Of a stretch of DNA of 64,000 nt, positions 8,721-18,500 are shown one piece after another. Location of the stretch: the NCBI RefSeq assembly GCF_026341815.1, contig NZ_JAPENX010000001.1:6944001-7008000 (forward strand). The letters are read 5' to 3'. Source of the DNA: Streptomyces sp. NBC_00572. Its GTDB lineage: Bacteria; Actinomycetota; Actinomycetes; Streptomycetales; Streptomycetaceae. A model generated the notes under the pieces. It ran no database searches. It saw only the letters and a program-made list of their open reading frames with translations, and was not told the DNA's origin. The first letter of the stretch is position 1. The number at the start of each line of letters is the position of its first letter. A program made the position numbers and the translations under genes.

Positions 8721-10685
8721 TCAGGCCGCGTTGTGCGTCCACTTCTGGTTGGCCCCGCCGGTGCAGGACCAGATCTGGGCCCGAGTCCCGTCGGCGGAGG
8801 AGTTGCCGGTGATGTCCAGGCACTTGTTCGCGCCGGTGTTGACCACGTCGTGCGTGGTGGCGTTGTACGTCCAGCGCTGCGCGGCCGTGCCGTTGCAGTT
8901 GTACAACTGGACCTGGGCGCCGTCGGCCGTCGAACCGCCGCTGACGTCGAGACACTTGCCGAGCGCCCGCACGCTGCCGTCGGCGGCGAGCGTCCAGCGC
9001 TGCGCCTCGGTGCCGTTGCAGCCGTACAGCTGGACGGGGGTGCCGTCGGCGGTGGCGCCACCGGCCACGTCCAGGCACTTCCCGGCCAGACCGGTCAGCG
9101 TCCCGCCGCCCGTCTCACCGCCGCCGGTCGTCCCCGACCAGGTGAAGGTCGCCGTGGTGCGGGCGGGCAGGGTGTACGTGAAGGACTGGTTGCCCCAGTT
9201 GACCCGGACGGACTGGGCGGAGGTGCCGCCGTTGTGGGCGATCAGCGCCTTGGAGCCGTCGGAGTTGCGCCAGGCCACGTTCTGGACCGTGCTGTTCGCG
9301 GTGGAGTCGATGCGGTACGCGCCGGGCTTCACGAACTTGGTGAGGTGACCCGTCGTGTAGTACTCGACCGTGTAGTCGACCTGGCCGGCCCGGGCGCCCC
9401 CCTCCTGCACGGTGATGAGACCGGTGCAGGTGCCGCAGCCGCCGTTGTGCGGGCCCATGCTCTGGTTGAGCCCGAGGCTCCACTTGACCAGGCTGCCGCT
9501 CCAGTTGCGGGCGTAGTTGACGATGTCGCTCAGGTCCTCGTTGTGCTGGTTCCCGATCCAGGTGCCGCCCGAGTGCTCGGTGCTGAACTGCTTCACCGAC
9601 GGGTACTGGTTGTGGACCTGGGTGCCCACGGCCGGGTCGCCGGCGTAGCCGTGCCAGGCGATGCCGCCGAACAGCGGGTCGTTGCGCACGCCCGCGTCGT
9701 TGAGGATCCCGGCGCCGAAGTTGGCGTAGTCGCCGTAGTTCCAGTCGTGCACCAGGACCTTGGTGGTGATGCCCGCGGCCCGGAAGGCCGGGTAGACGTG
9801 GTTCTTGGTGAACTCGACGAGCCCGGCCGGGTTCCAGCTCATGCCCGGGTAGTTCATGGCGGTCGGGTTGCCGGCCTGACAGCAGTTCGGCTCGTTCTGC
9901 ACGGAGAGGTAGTCGACCTTCACCCCGGCGGCCTGGTAGCTCTGTACGTACTTCACCAGGTACTGGGCGTACAGCGGGTAGTACTCCGCCTTCAGCCAGC
10001 CCATCTGGTCCATCCGGCCGTTGTCCTTCATCCAGCCCGGGGCGCTCCACGGCACGCCCTTGACGCGCAGGGCCGGGTTGAGCTGCTTGGCCTGGGCGGT
10101 CAGCAGCCGGACGTCGGTGTCGTAGCCGTTGCTCCCGAAGTCGTTGAGGTCGCAGCAGGTGTCGTCGAGGGAGACGTTCCCGGGCCGGGAGAGGTCCGAG
10201 GCACCGATGGGGTTGCGGACGAAGGACAGGCCGATGCCCTCGGTCGGCGAGAACAGCTTGCGCATCACCTCGTCACGGGTCGCGGCGCTGACGGCTCCGC
10301 CGCGCAGCAGATGCGCGGTGGTGTCGGTGATGGACGCGCCACCGCCCTCGAACTGCTGGTACGTGGTGTTCTCGTTGACGGTGATCGTGTGGTTCGCGGT
10401 GCCACCGGACGGGCCGAACGCGAGGGGCGCCTGCTGGGCGAGACCGCGCGTGACGGTACGGCCGCCGGAGTCGGAGGTGGTGGTGAGCCAGACGTCGACC
10501 CGCTCGCCGGCGGCCTGTGCGGTGCCGGGGCCGGTGAGGACGAGGCTGCTCGCGACGAGGGCTCCCGCGGTGAGTGCGGTCAGTGGCCGCAGACGGTGGG
10601 TGCGGGGCCCGGCGTCGTCTCCTCGCTCCGCTCTCCCCGCTCCTCGCCGGAGGAACGTGCGTACCCGCATGCGTGTGGTCTGCAC
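8721..10685 (-). CDS. Secreted GH30 endo-beta-1,6-glucanase-like enzyme with ricin-type lectin
   Basis: A 654-residue secreted clan GH-A enzyme. A twin-arginine-free, long signal peptide (about 1-58, ending GTAQAAG) is followed by the GH30 catalytic barrel and its beta side domain. Acid/base Glu265 is in SVQNEPNCC and the nucleophile Glu370 in STEHSGGTW, both at the expected spacing. A Gly/Thr linker leads into a C-terminal ricin B trefoil with three QxW repeats. The GTG at 10685 is preferred because GAAAGGG lies upstream; ATG at 10670 is the alternative. GH30 members of this type act on beta-1,6-glucan (or glucosylceramide); the secreted lectin-bearing form favours fungal-wall glucan. The promoter lies in the TTGCG-rich intergenic shared with the LacI regulator. 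Confidence 0.9.
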   Translation of the reverse strand: MQTTRMRVRTFLRRGAGRAERGDDAGPRTHRLRPLTALTAGALVASSLVLTGPGTAQAAGERVDVWLTTTSDSGGRTVTRGLAQQAPLAFGPSGGTANHTITVNENTTYQQFEGGGASITDTTAHLLRGGAVSAATRDEVMRKLFSPTEGIGLSFVRNPIGASDLSRPGNVSLDDTCCDLNDFGSNGYDTDVRLLTAQAKQLNPALRVKGVPWSAPGWMKDNGRMDQMGWLKAEYYPLYAQYLVKYVQSYQAAGVKVDYLSVQNEPNCCQAGNPTAMNYPGMSWNPAGLVEFTKNHVYPAFRAAGITTKVLVHDWNYGDYANFGAGILNDAGVRNDPLFGGIAWHGYAGDPAVGTQVHNQYPSVKQFSTEHSGGTWIGNQHNEDLSDIVNYARNWSGSLVKWSLGLNQSMGPHNGGCGTCTGLITVQEGGARAGQVDYTVEYYTTGHLTKFVKPGAYRIDSTANSTVQNVAWRNSDGSKALIAHNGGTSAQSVRVNWGNQSFTYTLPARTTATFTWSGTTGGGETGGGTLTGLAGKCLDVAGGATADGTPVQLYGCNGTEAQRWTLAADGSVRALGKCLDVSGGSTADGAQVQLYNCNGTAAQRWTYNATTHDVVNTGANKCLDITGNSSADGTRAQIWSCTGGANQKWTHNAA

Positions 10686-10806
10686 CTGACAACCCTTTCG
10701 CCGTTTCGCGCCCGACGGACAACAACAGCAAGCCTTTTATCAAGGCCTGAAGTTATGAGGCGCCCTTCTGCCCGTCAACCCTTCAAGCGTTGTCGGCTCT
10801 CATGGG

Positions 10807-10874
10807 TTGCGTTCGTCGACCGCAAGAGCATGCCAACGACGCAACTCGCTTGCGAAGTTTGCGATACTCTTGCG
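10807..10874. promoter_or_regulatory. Cluster of TTGCG/CGCAA half-sites (candidate LacI-family operators)
   Basis: Six pentamers occur in 68 nt: TTGCG at 10807, 10850, 10859 and 10870, and CGCAA at 10821 and 10840. Two combine into inverted repeats, most clearly CGCAACTCGCTTGCG at 10840-10854 and TTGCG-N9-CGCAA at 10807-10825. The region separates the divergent GH30-GH3 operon and the LacI gene, a classic position for autoregulatory operators. Confidence 0.55.
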
Positions 10875-10878
10875 TTCA
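10861..10878 (+). promoter_or_regulatory. Shared promoter/operator element, copy 1 (before LacI)
   Basis: GCGATACTCTTGCGTTCA immediately precedes and includes the first base of the LacI start codon. It matches GCGATATCTTGCGTTCA at 20096-20112 upstream of the ABC-transporter operon except for a single inserted C. The placement against the start codon and a GATACT hexamer 9 nt upstream suggest that the LacI transcript could be leaderless, but this is inferred. Confidence 0.5.
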
Positions 10879-11888
10879 TGACGCGACGACTTGCTCAAGT
10901 GGCCAAGAAGGTGGGAGTCAGCGAGGCGACGGTCAGCCGTGTCCTCAACGGAAAGCCCGGTGTCTCCGAGGCGACACGGCAGTCCGTTCTCACCGCTCTC
11001 GACGTGCTCGGCTACGAGCGGCCCACGCAGCTGCGGGGCGAGCGCGCCCGCCTGGTCGGCCTGGTCCTGCCGGAGCTGCAGAACCCCATCTTCCCCGCGT
11101 TCGCGGAGGTGATCGGCGGCGCGCTCGCACAGCAGGGCCTCACTCCCGTCCTGTGCACCCAGACCAAGGGCGGCGTCTCCGAGGCGGACTACGTGGACCT
11201 CCTCCTCCAGCAGCAGGTGTCCGGAGTCGTCTTCGCCGGCGGCTTGTTCGCGCAGGCCGACGCGCCGCACGACCACTACCACCAGCTCGCCGAGCGCAAC
11301 ATCCCGGTGGTCCTGATCAACGCCTCCATCAAGGGGCTCAACTTCCCCTGCGTCTCCTGCGACGACGCCGTCGCCGTCGAACAGGCCTGGCGCCACCTGG
11401 CCTCCCTCGGGCACGAGCGGATCGGGCTCGTGCTCGGCCCCAGTGATCACGTCCCCTCGCGCCGCAAGCTCGAAGCGGCCCGGGCCGTGGCCGAGGCCGC
11501 CGGCGGTGCGCTGCCGGACGAGTTCGTCGTACGGTCGATCTTCTCGCTCGAAGGCGGGCAGGCCGCCGCCACCCGTCTCCTGGAGCGCGGTGTCACCGGC
11601 ATCGTGTGCGCCAGCGACCCGCTCGCCCTCGGCGCCATCAGGGCCGCGCGCCGCCGCGGACTCTCGGTCCCCTCGCAGGTGTCGGTCGTCGGCTTCGACG
11701 ACTCCGCCTTCATGAACTGCACCGAACCGCCGCTCTCCACCGTGCGCCAGCCCATCGAGGCGATGGGGCGGGCCGCCGTCGAGCTGCTGTGCGCCCAGAT
11801 CTCGGGCACCCAGACGGATCCCGGCGAGCTTCTCTTCGAGCCCGAACTCGTGGTGCGCGGTTCGACGGCGCCGCCGCCCACCGTCTGA
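10878..11888 (+). CDS. LacI-family transcriptional regulator
   Basis: A 336-residue sugar-responsive repressor. The N-terminal HTH (RLAQVAKKVGVSEATVSRVLNG, residues 4-25) and hinge helix precede a periplasmic-binding-protein-like ligand domain with family signatures NPIFPAFAEVI, CASDPLALGAIRAARRRGL and VSVVGFDDS. The ATG at 10878 starts right at the HTH; no Shine-Dalgarno is visible in the 9 nt before it. It sits between the beta-glucan hydrolases and the alpha-1,3-glucan genes, and shares an upstream sequence with the ABC operon at 20199, so it is the best candidate regulator for the whole left half. Effector is probably a gluco-oligosaccharide (inferred). Confidence 0.93.
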   Translation: MTRRLAQVAKKVGVSEATVSRVLNGKPGVSEATRQSVLTALDVLGYERPTQLRGERARLVGLVLPELQNPIFPAFAEVIGGALAQQGLTPVLCTQTKGGVSEADYVDLLLQQQVSGVVFAGGLFAQADAPHDHYHQLAERNIPVVLINASIKGLNFPCVSCDDAVAVEQAWRHLASLGHERIGLVLGPSDHVPSRRKLEAARAVAEAAGGALPDEFVVRSIFSLEGGQAAATRLLERGVTGIVCASDPLALGAIRAARRRGLSVPSQVSVVGFDDSAFMNCTEPPLSTVRQPIEAMGRAAVELLCAQISGTQTDPGELLFEPELVVRGSTAPPPTV

Positions 11889-11908
11889 TCCTTCCGCTCT
11901 CCGTTCCC

Positions 11909-11956
11909 CGGCTCCGGCGCCGGGGAGGCCTCACCGCCTCCCCGGCGCCGGAGCCG
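11909..11956 (+). terminator. Strong intrinsic terminator after LacI
   Basis: Perfect 21-bp inverted repeat: arms 11909-11929 and 11936-11956 around a 6-nt loop, 20 nt after the stop, followed by TTTGTCGTT. Confidence 0.9.
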
Positions 11957-12054
11957 TTTGTCGTTGACCTGCGCGGATGTGAGCCCTCAACTTCCGTTTC
12001 TGCCACGGCTGTTGACAAAGCGGTGACCTGCTAGAAACCTGACACCCCGGCGGC

Positions 12055-12092
12055 GCAAAAGATTAACGAAAATGCTCAATAAGTCTGTATCT
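12055..12092 (+). promoter_or_regulatory. AT-rich probable promoter region for the GH87 operon
   Basis: The 295-nt gap between LacI and the first GH87 gene contains an unusually AT-rich stretch for this genome around 12055-12092. A TTGACA occurs at 12012-12017, but the nearest TAGAAA (12032) is only 14 nt away, so hexamers cannot be assigned with confidence. Confidence 0.35.
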
Positions 12093-12183
12093 CGCCGTCA
12101 TTCATTGTCAGAGTTCCGCTGGGTTCCTGGCGAGAGGCCCTGTGTCGGCTCCGAGCCGTGGCCCAGCAGACGGAGAGGCCCAT

Positions 12184-15100
12184 ATGAGAGGCAAAATCCT
12201 GAGCTGGCGGCTGACGGTCGGCGTACTGATAGCCGGACTGATCGCCGTCGGACTCCTGCCCGTCACCGCGTACGCGGCAGCCGCACCCAACCTGGCCCTC
12301 GGCAGAACGGCGACGGCAACCGGCGCCCACGGCGCGTACCCGGCCGGCAATGTCACCGACGGAAGCCAGCAGTCCTACTGGGAGGGCCCGGCCGGGTCGT
12401 TCCCACAGTGGGTCCAGGTCGACCTCGGCGCCGGAACCCGCGTCGACAGCGTCGTACTGAAGCTCCCCACCACCTGGGAGGCCCGCTCCCAGACCGTCGC
12501 CGTGCTCGGCAGCACCGACGGCGGCACCTTCACCACCCTCGCCGCACCCCAGTCACGGGCGTTCGACCCCTCCTCGGCGAACACCGTCACCCTCGGCGTC
12601 ACCTCCGCCACGACCCGGTACCTCCGCGTCCAGGTGACCGCCAACACCGGCTGGAACGCGGCCCAGCTCTCCGAGGTCGAGGTCTACGGCGAGGGCGACC
12701 AGGGACCGGTCGACCCGCCGCCCAGCGGCACCAACCTGGCTCGCAACAAGCCCATCGAGGCGACCTCGACGACCCAGACGTACGTCGCGGCCAACGCCAA
12801 CGACGACACCACCGCCTCCTACTGGGAGTCCGCGGGCTTCCCGTCCAGCCTCACCGTGAAGCTCGGCGCCAACGCGAACGTCACGGGCGTCGTCGTCAAG
12901 CTCAACCCCGACCAGGCCTGGGGCCCCCGGACGCAGGCGATCCAGGTCCTCGGGCGTGAGCAGGCCGCCTCCGGCTTCACCTCGCTCAAGGCGCGGGCCG
13001 ACTACGCGTTCAGCCCCTCCACCGGACAGAACACCGTCACCATCCCGGTGACCGGCAGCTATGCCGACCTGCGGCTGACGTTCTTCTCCAACACCGGCGC
13101 CCCCGGCGCCCAGGTCGCGGAGTTCCAGGTCGTCGGCACGGCGGCACCCAGCCCCGACCTCACCGTCACCGACCTCACCTGGAGTCCGTCCGCCCCCTCC
13201 GAGACGGACCCCGTGACCGTCAACGCCACCGTGCGCAACGCCGGCACCGCCGTGGCCGCCGCCACCACCGTCGAGGTCAGCGTCGAGGGCGCCGTGGCAG
13301 GGTCCGCCCAGGTCGGCGCGCTCGCCGCCGGTGCCTCGGCGACCGTGCCGGTCACCATCGGCAAGCGGCCCATGGGCTCGTACACGGTCTCGGCCGTGGT
13401 CGACCCGACCGACACCGTCCCCGAGCCGGACAACGGCAACAACAGCCGGACGGCCTCGACGAAGCTCGTCGTCGGCCAGAGCCCCGGCCCCGACCTGCGG
13501 GTCACCGGCATCACCACCAACCCGACCAGCCCGGCAGTCGGCTCCGCCGTCACCTTCACCGTCGCGGTCCAGAACCGCGGCACCACCACCGCACCCGCCG
13601 GCACGATCACCCGGCTGACCGCCGGAACCAGCACCCTCAACGGCTCCACCGGCGCCATCGCCGCAGGCCAGACGGTCAACGTGCCGATCTCCGGGAGCTG
13701 GACCGCCACCACCGGCGGTGCCACGCTCACCGCGACCGCCGACGCCACCGCCACCCTCACCGAGATCGACGAGACCAACAACGTCTTCTCGCGCTCCCTC
13801 GTCGTCGGCCGGGGCGCGGCCGTTCCCTACACCGAGTACGAGGCGGAGGACGCCCGCTACCAGGGCACCCTGCTCACCGCCGACCAGAAACGGACCTTCG
13901 GACACACCAACTTCGCCACCGAGTCATCCGGCCGCAAGTCGGTCCGCCTCAACACCACCGGCGAGTTCGTCGAGTTCACCTCCACCAACCCGGCCAACTC
14001 CGTCGTCGTCCGCAACTCCGTGCCCGACGCGGCTGCCGGCGGCGGCGCCGAGGCCACCATCAGTCTCTACGCGAACGACGTCTTCGTCCGCAAGCTGACC
14101 CTGACGTCCAAGCACAGCTGGCTGTACGGCAGCACCGACGACCCCGAGGGACTCACCAACCGGCCCGGCGGCGACGCCCGGCGCCTGTTCGACGAATCCC
14201 ACGCGCTGCTCGCCCAGTCGTATCCGGTGGGCACGAAGTTCCGCCTCCAGCGCGACGCCGGGGACTCGGCGTCCTTCTACGTCATCGACCTGATCGACCT
14301 GGAGCAGGTCGCGCCCCCGGCCGCGAAGCCGGCGAACTGCGTGTCCATCACCGAATACGGAGCCGTCCCCAACGACGGCATCGACGACACCGACGCCCTC
14401 CAGCGCGCGGTGACCGCCGACCAGAACGGCCAGATCCCCTGCGTCTGGATCCCCGCCGGCCAGTGGCGCCAGGAGCAGAAGATCCTCACCGACGACCCGC
14501 TCAACCGCGGCCAGTTCAACCAGGTGGGCATCCGCGACGTCACCATCCGCGGCGCGGGCATGTGGCACTCCCAGCTCTACACCCTCACCCCGCCGCACGA
14601 GGCCGGCGGCATCAACCACCCGCACGAGGGCAACTTCGGCTTCGACATCGACCACAACACCCAGATCTCCGACATCGCCATCTTCGGCTCGGGCGCGATC
14701 CGCGGCGGTGACGGCAACGCCGAGGGCGGCGTCGGCCTCAACGGGCGCTTCGGCAAGGACACCAAGATCAGCAACGTCTGGATCGAGCACGCCAACGTCG
14801 GCGTCTGGGCCGGGCGCGACTACTCCAACATCCCCGAGCTGTGGGGCCCCGGAGACGGCCTGGAGTTCACCGGCATGCGGATCCGCAACACCTACGCCGA
14901 CGGCATCAACTTCGCCAACGGCACCCGCAACTCGACCGTCTTCAACTCGTCCTTCCGCAACACCGGAGACGACGCCCTGGCCGTCTGGGCCAGCAAGTAC
15001 GTCAAGGACACCGCGGTCGACGTCGGCCACGACAACCACTTCCGCAACAACACCATCCAGCTGCCCTGGCGGGCCAACGGCATCGCGGTCTACGGCGGCT

Positions 15101-15558
15101 ACGGCAACACCATCGAGAACAACATCATCTCCGACACCATGAACTACCCCGGCATCATGCTGGCGACCGACCACGACCCGCTGCCCTTCTCCGGCCAGAC
15201 CCTCATCTCCAACAACGCGCTGCACCGTACCGGCGGCGCGTTCTGGAACGAGGACCAGGAGTTCGGCGCCATCACCCTCTTCGCCCAGGGCCAGCCCATC
15301 CCCGGCGTCACCATCCGGGACACCGAGATCCTCGACTCGACCTACGACGGCATCCAGTTCAAGACGGGTGGCGGCGAGATGCCGGACGTGAAGATCACCA
15401 ACGTCCGCATCGACAAGTCGGTCAACGGCTCCGGGATCCTCGCGATGAGCGGCGCCCGCGGCAGCGCGACGCTGACCGGCGTGACCATCACCAACTCGGC
15501 CGAGGGCGACGTCCTCGTCGAGCCCGGTTCCCAGTTCGTCGTCAACCGGACCGGCTGA
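12184..15558 (+). CDS. Giant secreted GH87-type alpha-1,3-glucanase (discoidin-CARDB-CBM-beta-helix)
   Basis: An 1124-residue secreted enzyme. Signal peptide about 1-35 (TVGVLIAGLIAVGLLPVTAYAA); two F5/8C discoidin-like carbohydrate-binding domains (about 38-180, 185-320); two CARDB domains (about 325-440, 440-545); a CBM35-like module beginning EYEAEDARYQG (about 550-710); and a C-terminal right-handed beta-helix (from about 715). The helix carries YADGINFANG and NTGDDALAVW, giving Asp906, Asp929 and Asp930. Their 23/24-residue spacing is that of the catalytic aspartates described for GH87 alpha-1,3-glucanases. The ATG at 12184 has GGAGAGG upstream. It is followed 31 nt later by a paralogue. 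Substrate alpha-1,3-glucan is inferred from the family; a related beta-helix specificity cannot be excluded. Confidence 0.8.
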   Translation: MRGKILSWRLTVGVLIAGLIAVGLLPVTAYAAAAPNLALGRTATATGAHGAYPAGNVTDGSQQSYWEGPAGSFPQWVQVDLGAGTRVDSVVLKLPTTWEARSQTVAVLGSTDGGTFTTLAAPQSRAFDPSSANTVTLGVTSATTRYLRVQVTANTGWNAAQLSEVEVYGEGDQGPVDPPPSGTNLARNKPIEATSTTQTYVAANANDDTTASYWESAGFPSSLTVKLGANANVTGVVVKLNPDQAWGPRTQAIQVLGREQAASGFTSLKARADYAFSPSTGQNTVTIPVTGSYADLRLTFFSNTGAPGAQVAEFQVVGTAAPSPDLTVTDLTWSPSAPSETDPVTVNATVRNAGTAVAAATTVEVSVEGAVAGSAQVGALAAGASATVPVTIGKRPMGSYTVSAVVDPTDTVPEPDNGNNSRTASTKLVVGQSPGPDLRVTGITTNPTSPAVGSAVTFTVAVQNRGTTTAPAGTITRLTAGTSTLNGSTGAIAAGQTVNVPISGSWTATTGGATLTATADATATLTEIDETNNVFSRSLVVGRGAAVPYTEYEAEDARYQGTLLTADQKRTFGHTNFATESSGRKSVRLNTTGEFVEFTSTNPANSVVVRNSVPDAAAGGGAEATISLYANDVFVRKLTLTSKHSWLYGSTDDPEGLTNRPGGDARRLFDESHALLAQSYPVGTKFRLQRDAGDSASFYVIDLIDLEQVAPPAAKPANCVSITEYGAVPNDGIDDTDALQRAVTADQNGQIPCVWIPAGQWRQEQKILTDDPLNRGQFNQVGIRDVTIRGAGMWHSQLYTLTPPHEAGGINHPHEGNFGFDIDHNTQISDIAIFGSGAIRGGDGNAEGGVGLNGRFGKDTKISNVWIEHANVGVWAGRDYSNIPELWGPGDGLEFTGMRIRNTYADGINFANGTRNSTVFNSSFRNTGDDALAVWASKYVKDTAVDVGHDNHFRNNTIQLPWRANGIAVYGGYGNTIENNIISDTMNYPGIMLATDHDPLPFSGQTLISNNALHRTGGAFWNEDQEFGAITLFAQGQPIPGVTIRDTEILDSTYDGIQFKTGGGEMPDVKITNVRIDKSVNGSGILAMSGARGSATLTGVTITNSAEGDVLVEPGSQFVVNRTG

Positions 15559-15589
15559 CCCCGTGCACACGAATCGAGAGCGAGGACCG

Positions 15590-18500
15590 ATGAGTTTCCG
15601 CCACTGGCGATCACGGGGCCTGAGCGCCGCGATCGCCACCAGCCTCCTGGCACTGGGAGGACCCCTCATGTCCGCCCAGGCGGCGGGCGGCCCCAACATC
15701 GCCCTGGGCGACGCCGCCGCGGCGTCCGGTGCCCACGCCGAGTACGGCGCCGCGAACATCACCGACGGCAATCAGGGCACGTACTGGCAGAGCGCCGGCA
15801 GCACCCTGCCCCAATGGGTCCAGGTCGACCTCGGCGCCACGACCCGCGTCGACGAGGTGGTTCTCAAGCTGCCGGCCGGCTGGGAGAGCCGTGACCAGAC
15901 GCTCTCCGTCCAGGGCAGCGCCGACGGCACGAGCTTCGCCACCCTGAAGAACTCCGCCTCCTACACCTTCAGTCCGGGCGCCGCCAACACCGTCACGGTC
16001 GCCTTCCCCGCCACCCAGACCCGGTTCGTACGGGTCGACATCACCGCCAACACCGGCTGGCAGGCCGCGCAGCTCTCCGAACTGGAGGTCCACGCGGCCG
16101 ACGGGTCCTCGGCCGACCTGGCGAGCGGCCGCACCCTCACCGCGAGCAGCCACACCGAGGTCTACGCGGCGGGCAACGCCAACGACGGCAACCGGGCAAC
16201 CTACTGGGAGAGCACCAACAACGCCCTCCCGCAGTGGATCCAGGCCGACCTCGGCGCGTCCGTCCGCGTCGACCGGGTCGTCCTCCGGCTTCCCGACGGC
16301 TGGGGCGCGCGAAGTCAGACCCTCAAGATCCAGGGCAGCGCGAACGGCACTGCCTTCACCGATCTGACCGCATCCCAGGCGTACACCTTCGACGCCGCCG
16401 GAGGACGGGCCGCGACCATCACCTTCGACGCGACCACCACCCGGTACGTCCGGGTCCTCGTCACGGCGAACAGCGTCCAGCCCGCCGCCCAGCTCTCCGA
16501 GCTGGAGATCTACGGACCGCAGACGGGCGACACCCAGGCCCCGACCGCCCCGGCGAACCTCGCCTTCACCCAGCCGGGCACCGATCAGATCCGCCTCACC
16601 TGGAACGCCGCCAGCGACAACACCGGCGTGACCGGCTACGACATCTACGCCAACGGCACCCTGCTGACCAGCGTCGCGGGCAACGTCACCACCTTCACCG
16701 ACACCCGGCCGGCGAGCCAGACGGTCACCTACCGGGTCCGCGCCAAGGACGCCGCCGGCAACCAGTCGGCCGACAGCAACGCCGTCACCCGCACCGGCGA
16801 CACGGGGGACACCCAGGCCCCGACGGCTCCCGCGTACCTCGCGTTCACCGAGCCCGCAGCCGGTCAGATCAAGCTGACCTGGAACGCCTCCTCGGACAAC
16901 ACCGGCGTCACCGGCTACGACGTCTACACCGACAACGTCCTCCGGGGCAGCGTCGCCGGGAACGTCACCACCTACACCGACACCCAGCCGGCCTCCGCGA
17001 CCGTCACCTACCGCGTCCGCGCGAAGGACGTGGCGGGCAACCAGTCGACCGACAGCAACTCCGTCACCCGCACCGGCAGCGGCGGTGCCGGCTCCAACCT
17101 CGCTGTCGGAAGGGAGATCAACGCCTCGTCCGTCGTGCACACCTTCGTCGCGGCCAACGCCAACGACAACAACACCAGCACCTACTGGGAAGGCGCGGGC
17201 GGCAGCTACCCGAACACCCTGACCGTCAAGCTGGGCTCCAACGCCGACGTCAACAGCCTCGTCCTCAAGCTCAGCCCGGACACGGCCTGGTCGACCCGCA
17301 GCCAGACCGTCGAGGTCCTCGGCCGCGAACAGAGCGCCACAGGCTTCAGCGGCCTCGCCGCCGCGAAGAGCTACACCTTCGACCCGGCGAGCGGCAACAC
17401 CGTCACCATCCCCGTCTCCGCCCGCGTCGCCGACGTCCAGCTGAAGTTCACCGCCAACACCGGCTCCGCGGCGGGCCAGCTCGCAGAGTTCCAGGTCGTC
17501 GGCGTCCCCGCCCCCAACCCCGACCTCGAAGTCACCGGCCTCACCACCACACCCGCCTCGCCCGTCGAGTCGGACCCGATCACCGTCAGCGCCACCGTCC
17601 GCAACAGCGGCCCGGCCGCCGCACCGGCCAGCGCCGTCGCACTGCGCCTCGGCGGCACCAAGGTCGCCACCGCCCAGGTCGGCGCCCTGGCCGCCGGCGC
17701 CCAGACCACGGTCACCGCCTCCATCGGCGCCCGCGACGCGGGAAGCTACCAGCTCAGCGCCGTCGCCGACGAGGCGAACGCCGTCATCGAGCAGAACGAG
17801 TCCAACAACACCTACACCCGGCCCACCGCCCTGGTGGTCACGCCGGTGTCGAGCTCCGACCTGGTCGCCGCCTCGGTGACGACCTCGCCCTCCAGCCCGT
17901 CCGCCGGTGACGCCGTCACCTTCAAGGTGGCCGTCAAGAACCAGGGCACCGCGGCGAGCGCGGCGGGTGCCCACGGCGTCACCCTCAGCCTCACCGACTC
18001 GACGGGCGCCGTCGTCAAGACCCTGACGGGCACCCACAACGGAGCCCTGGCGGCCGGCGCGAGTTCCGAGGTGAGCCTCGGTCCGTGGACGGCGGCCAAC
18101 GGTTCCTACACGGTGAAGACGGTCATCGCCGACGACGCCAACGAACTCCCGGTCAAGCGCACCAACAACACCTCCACTCAGCCCCTCTTCGTCGGACGCG
18201 GCGCCGACATGCCGTACGACATGTACGAGGCGGAGGACGGCACCGTCGGCGGCGGAGCCACGGTCGCAGGGCCCAACCGCACCATCGGTGACATCGCGGG
18301 CGAGGCGTCCGGCCGCAAGGCCGTCAACCTGGACGCGACGGGGGAGTACGTCGAGTTCACCGCCCGGCGCTCGACCAACACGCTGGTGACCCGCTTCTCC
18401 ATTCCGGACGCCCCGGGCGGGGGCGGCATCGACTCCACCATCAACGTCTACGTCGACGGGGTGTTCAAGAAGGCGCTCCCGCTGACGTCGAAGTACGCCT

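Noticed and set aside
12012..12037. TTGACA/TAGAAA promoter before the GH87 operon
   Set aside because: Spacer is only 14 nt, shorter than the normal 16-19; reported only as an AT-rich promoter region.
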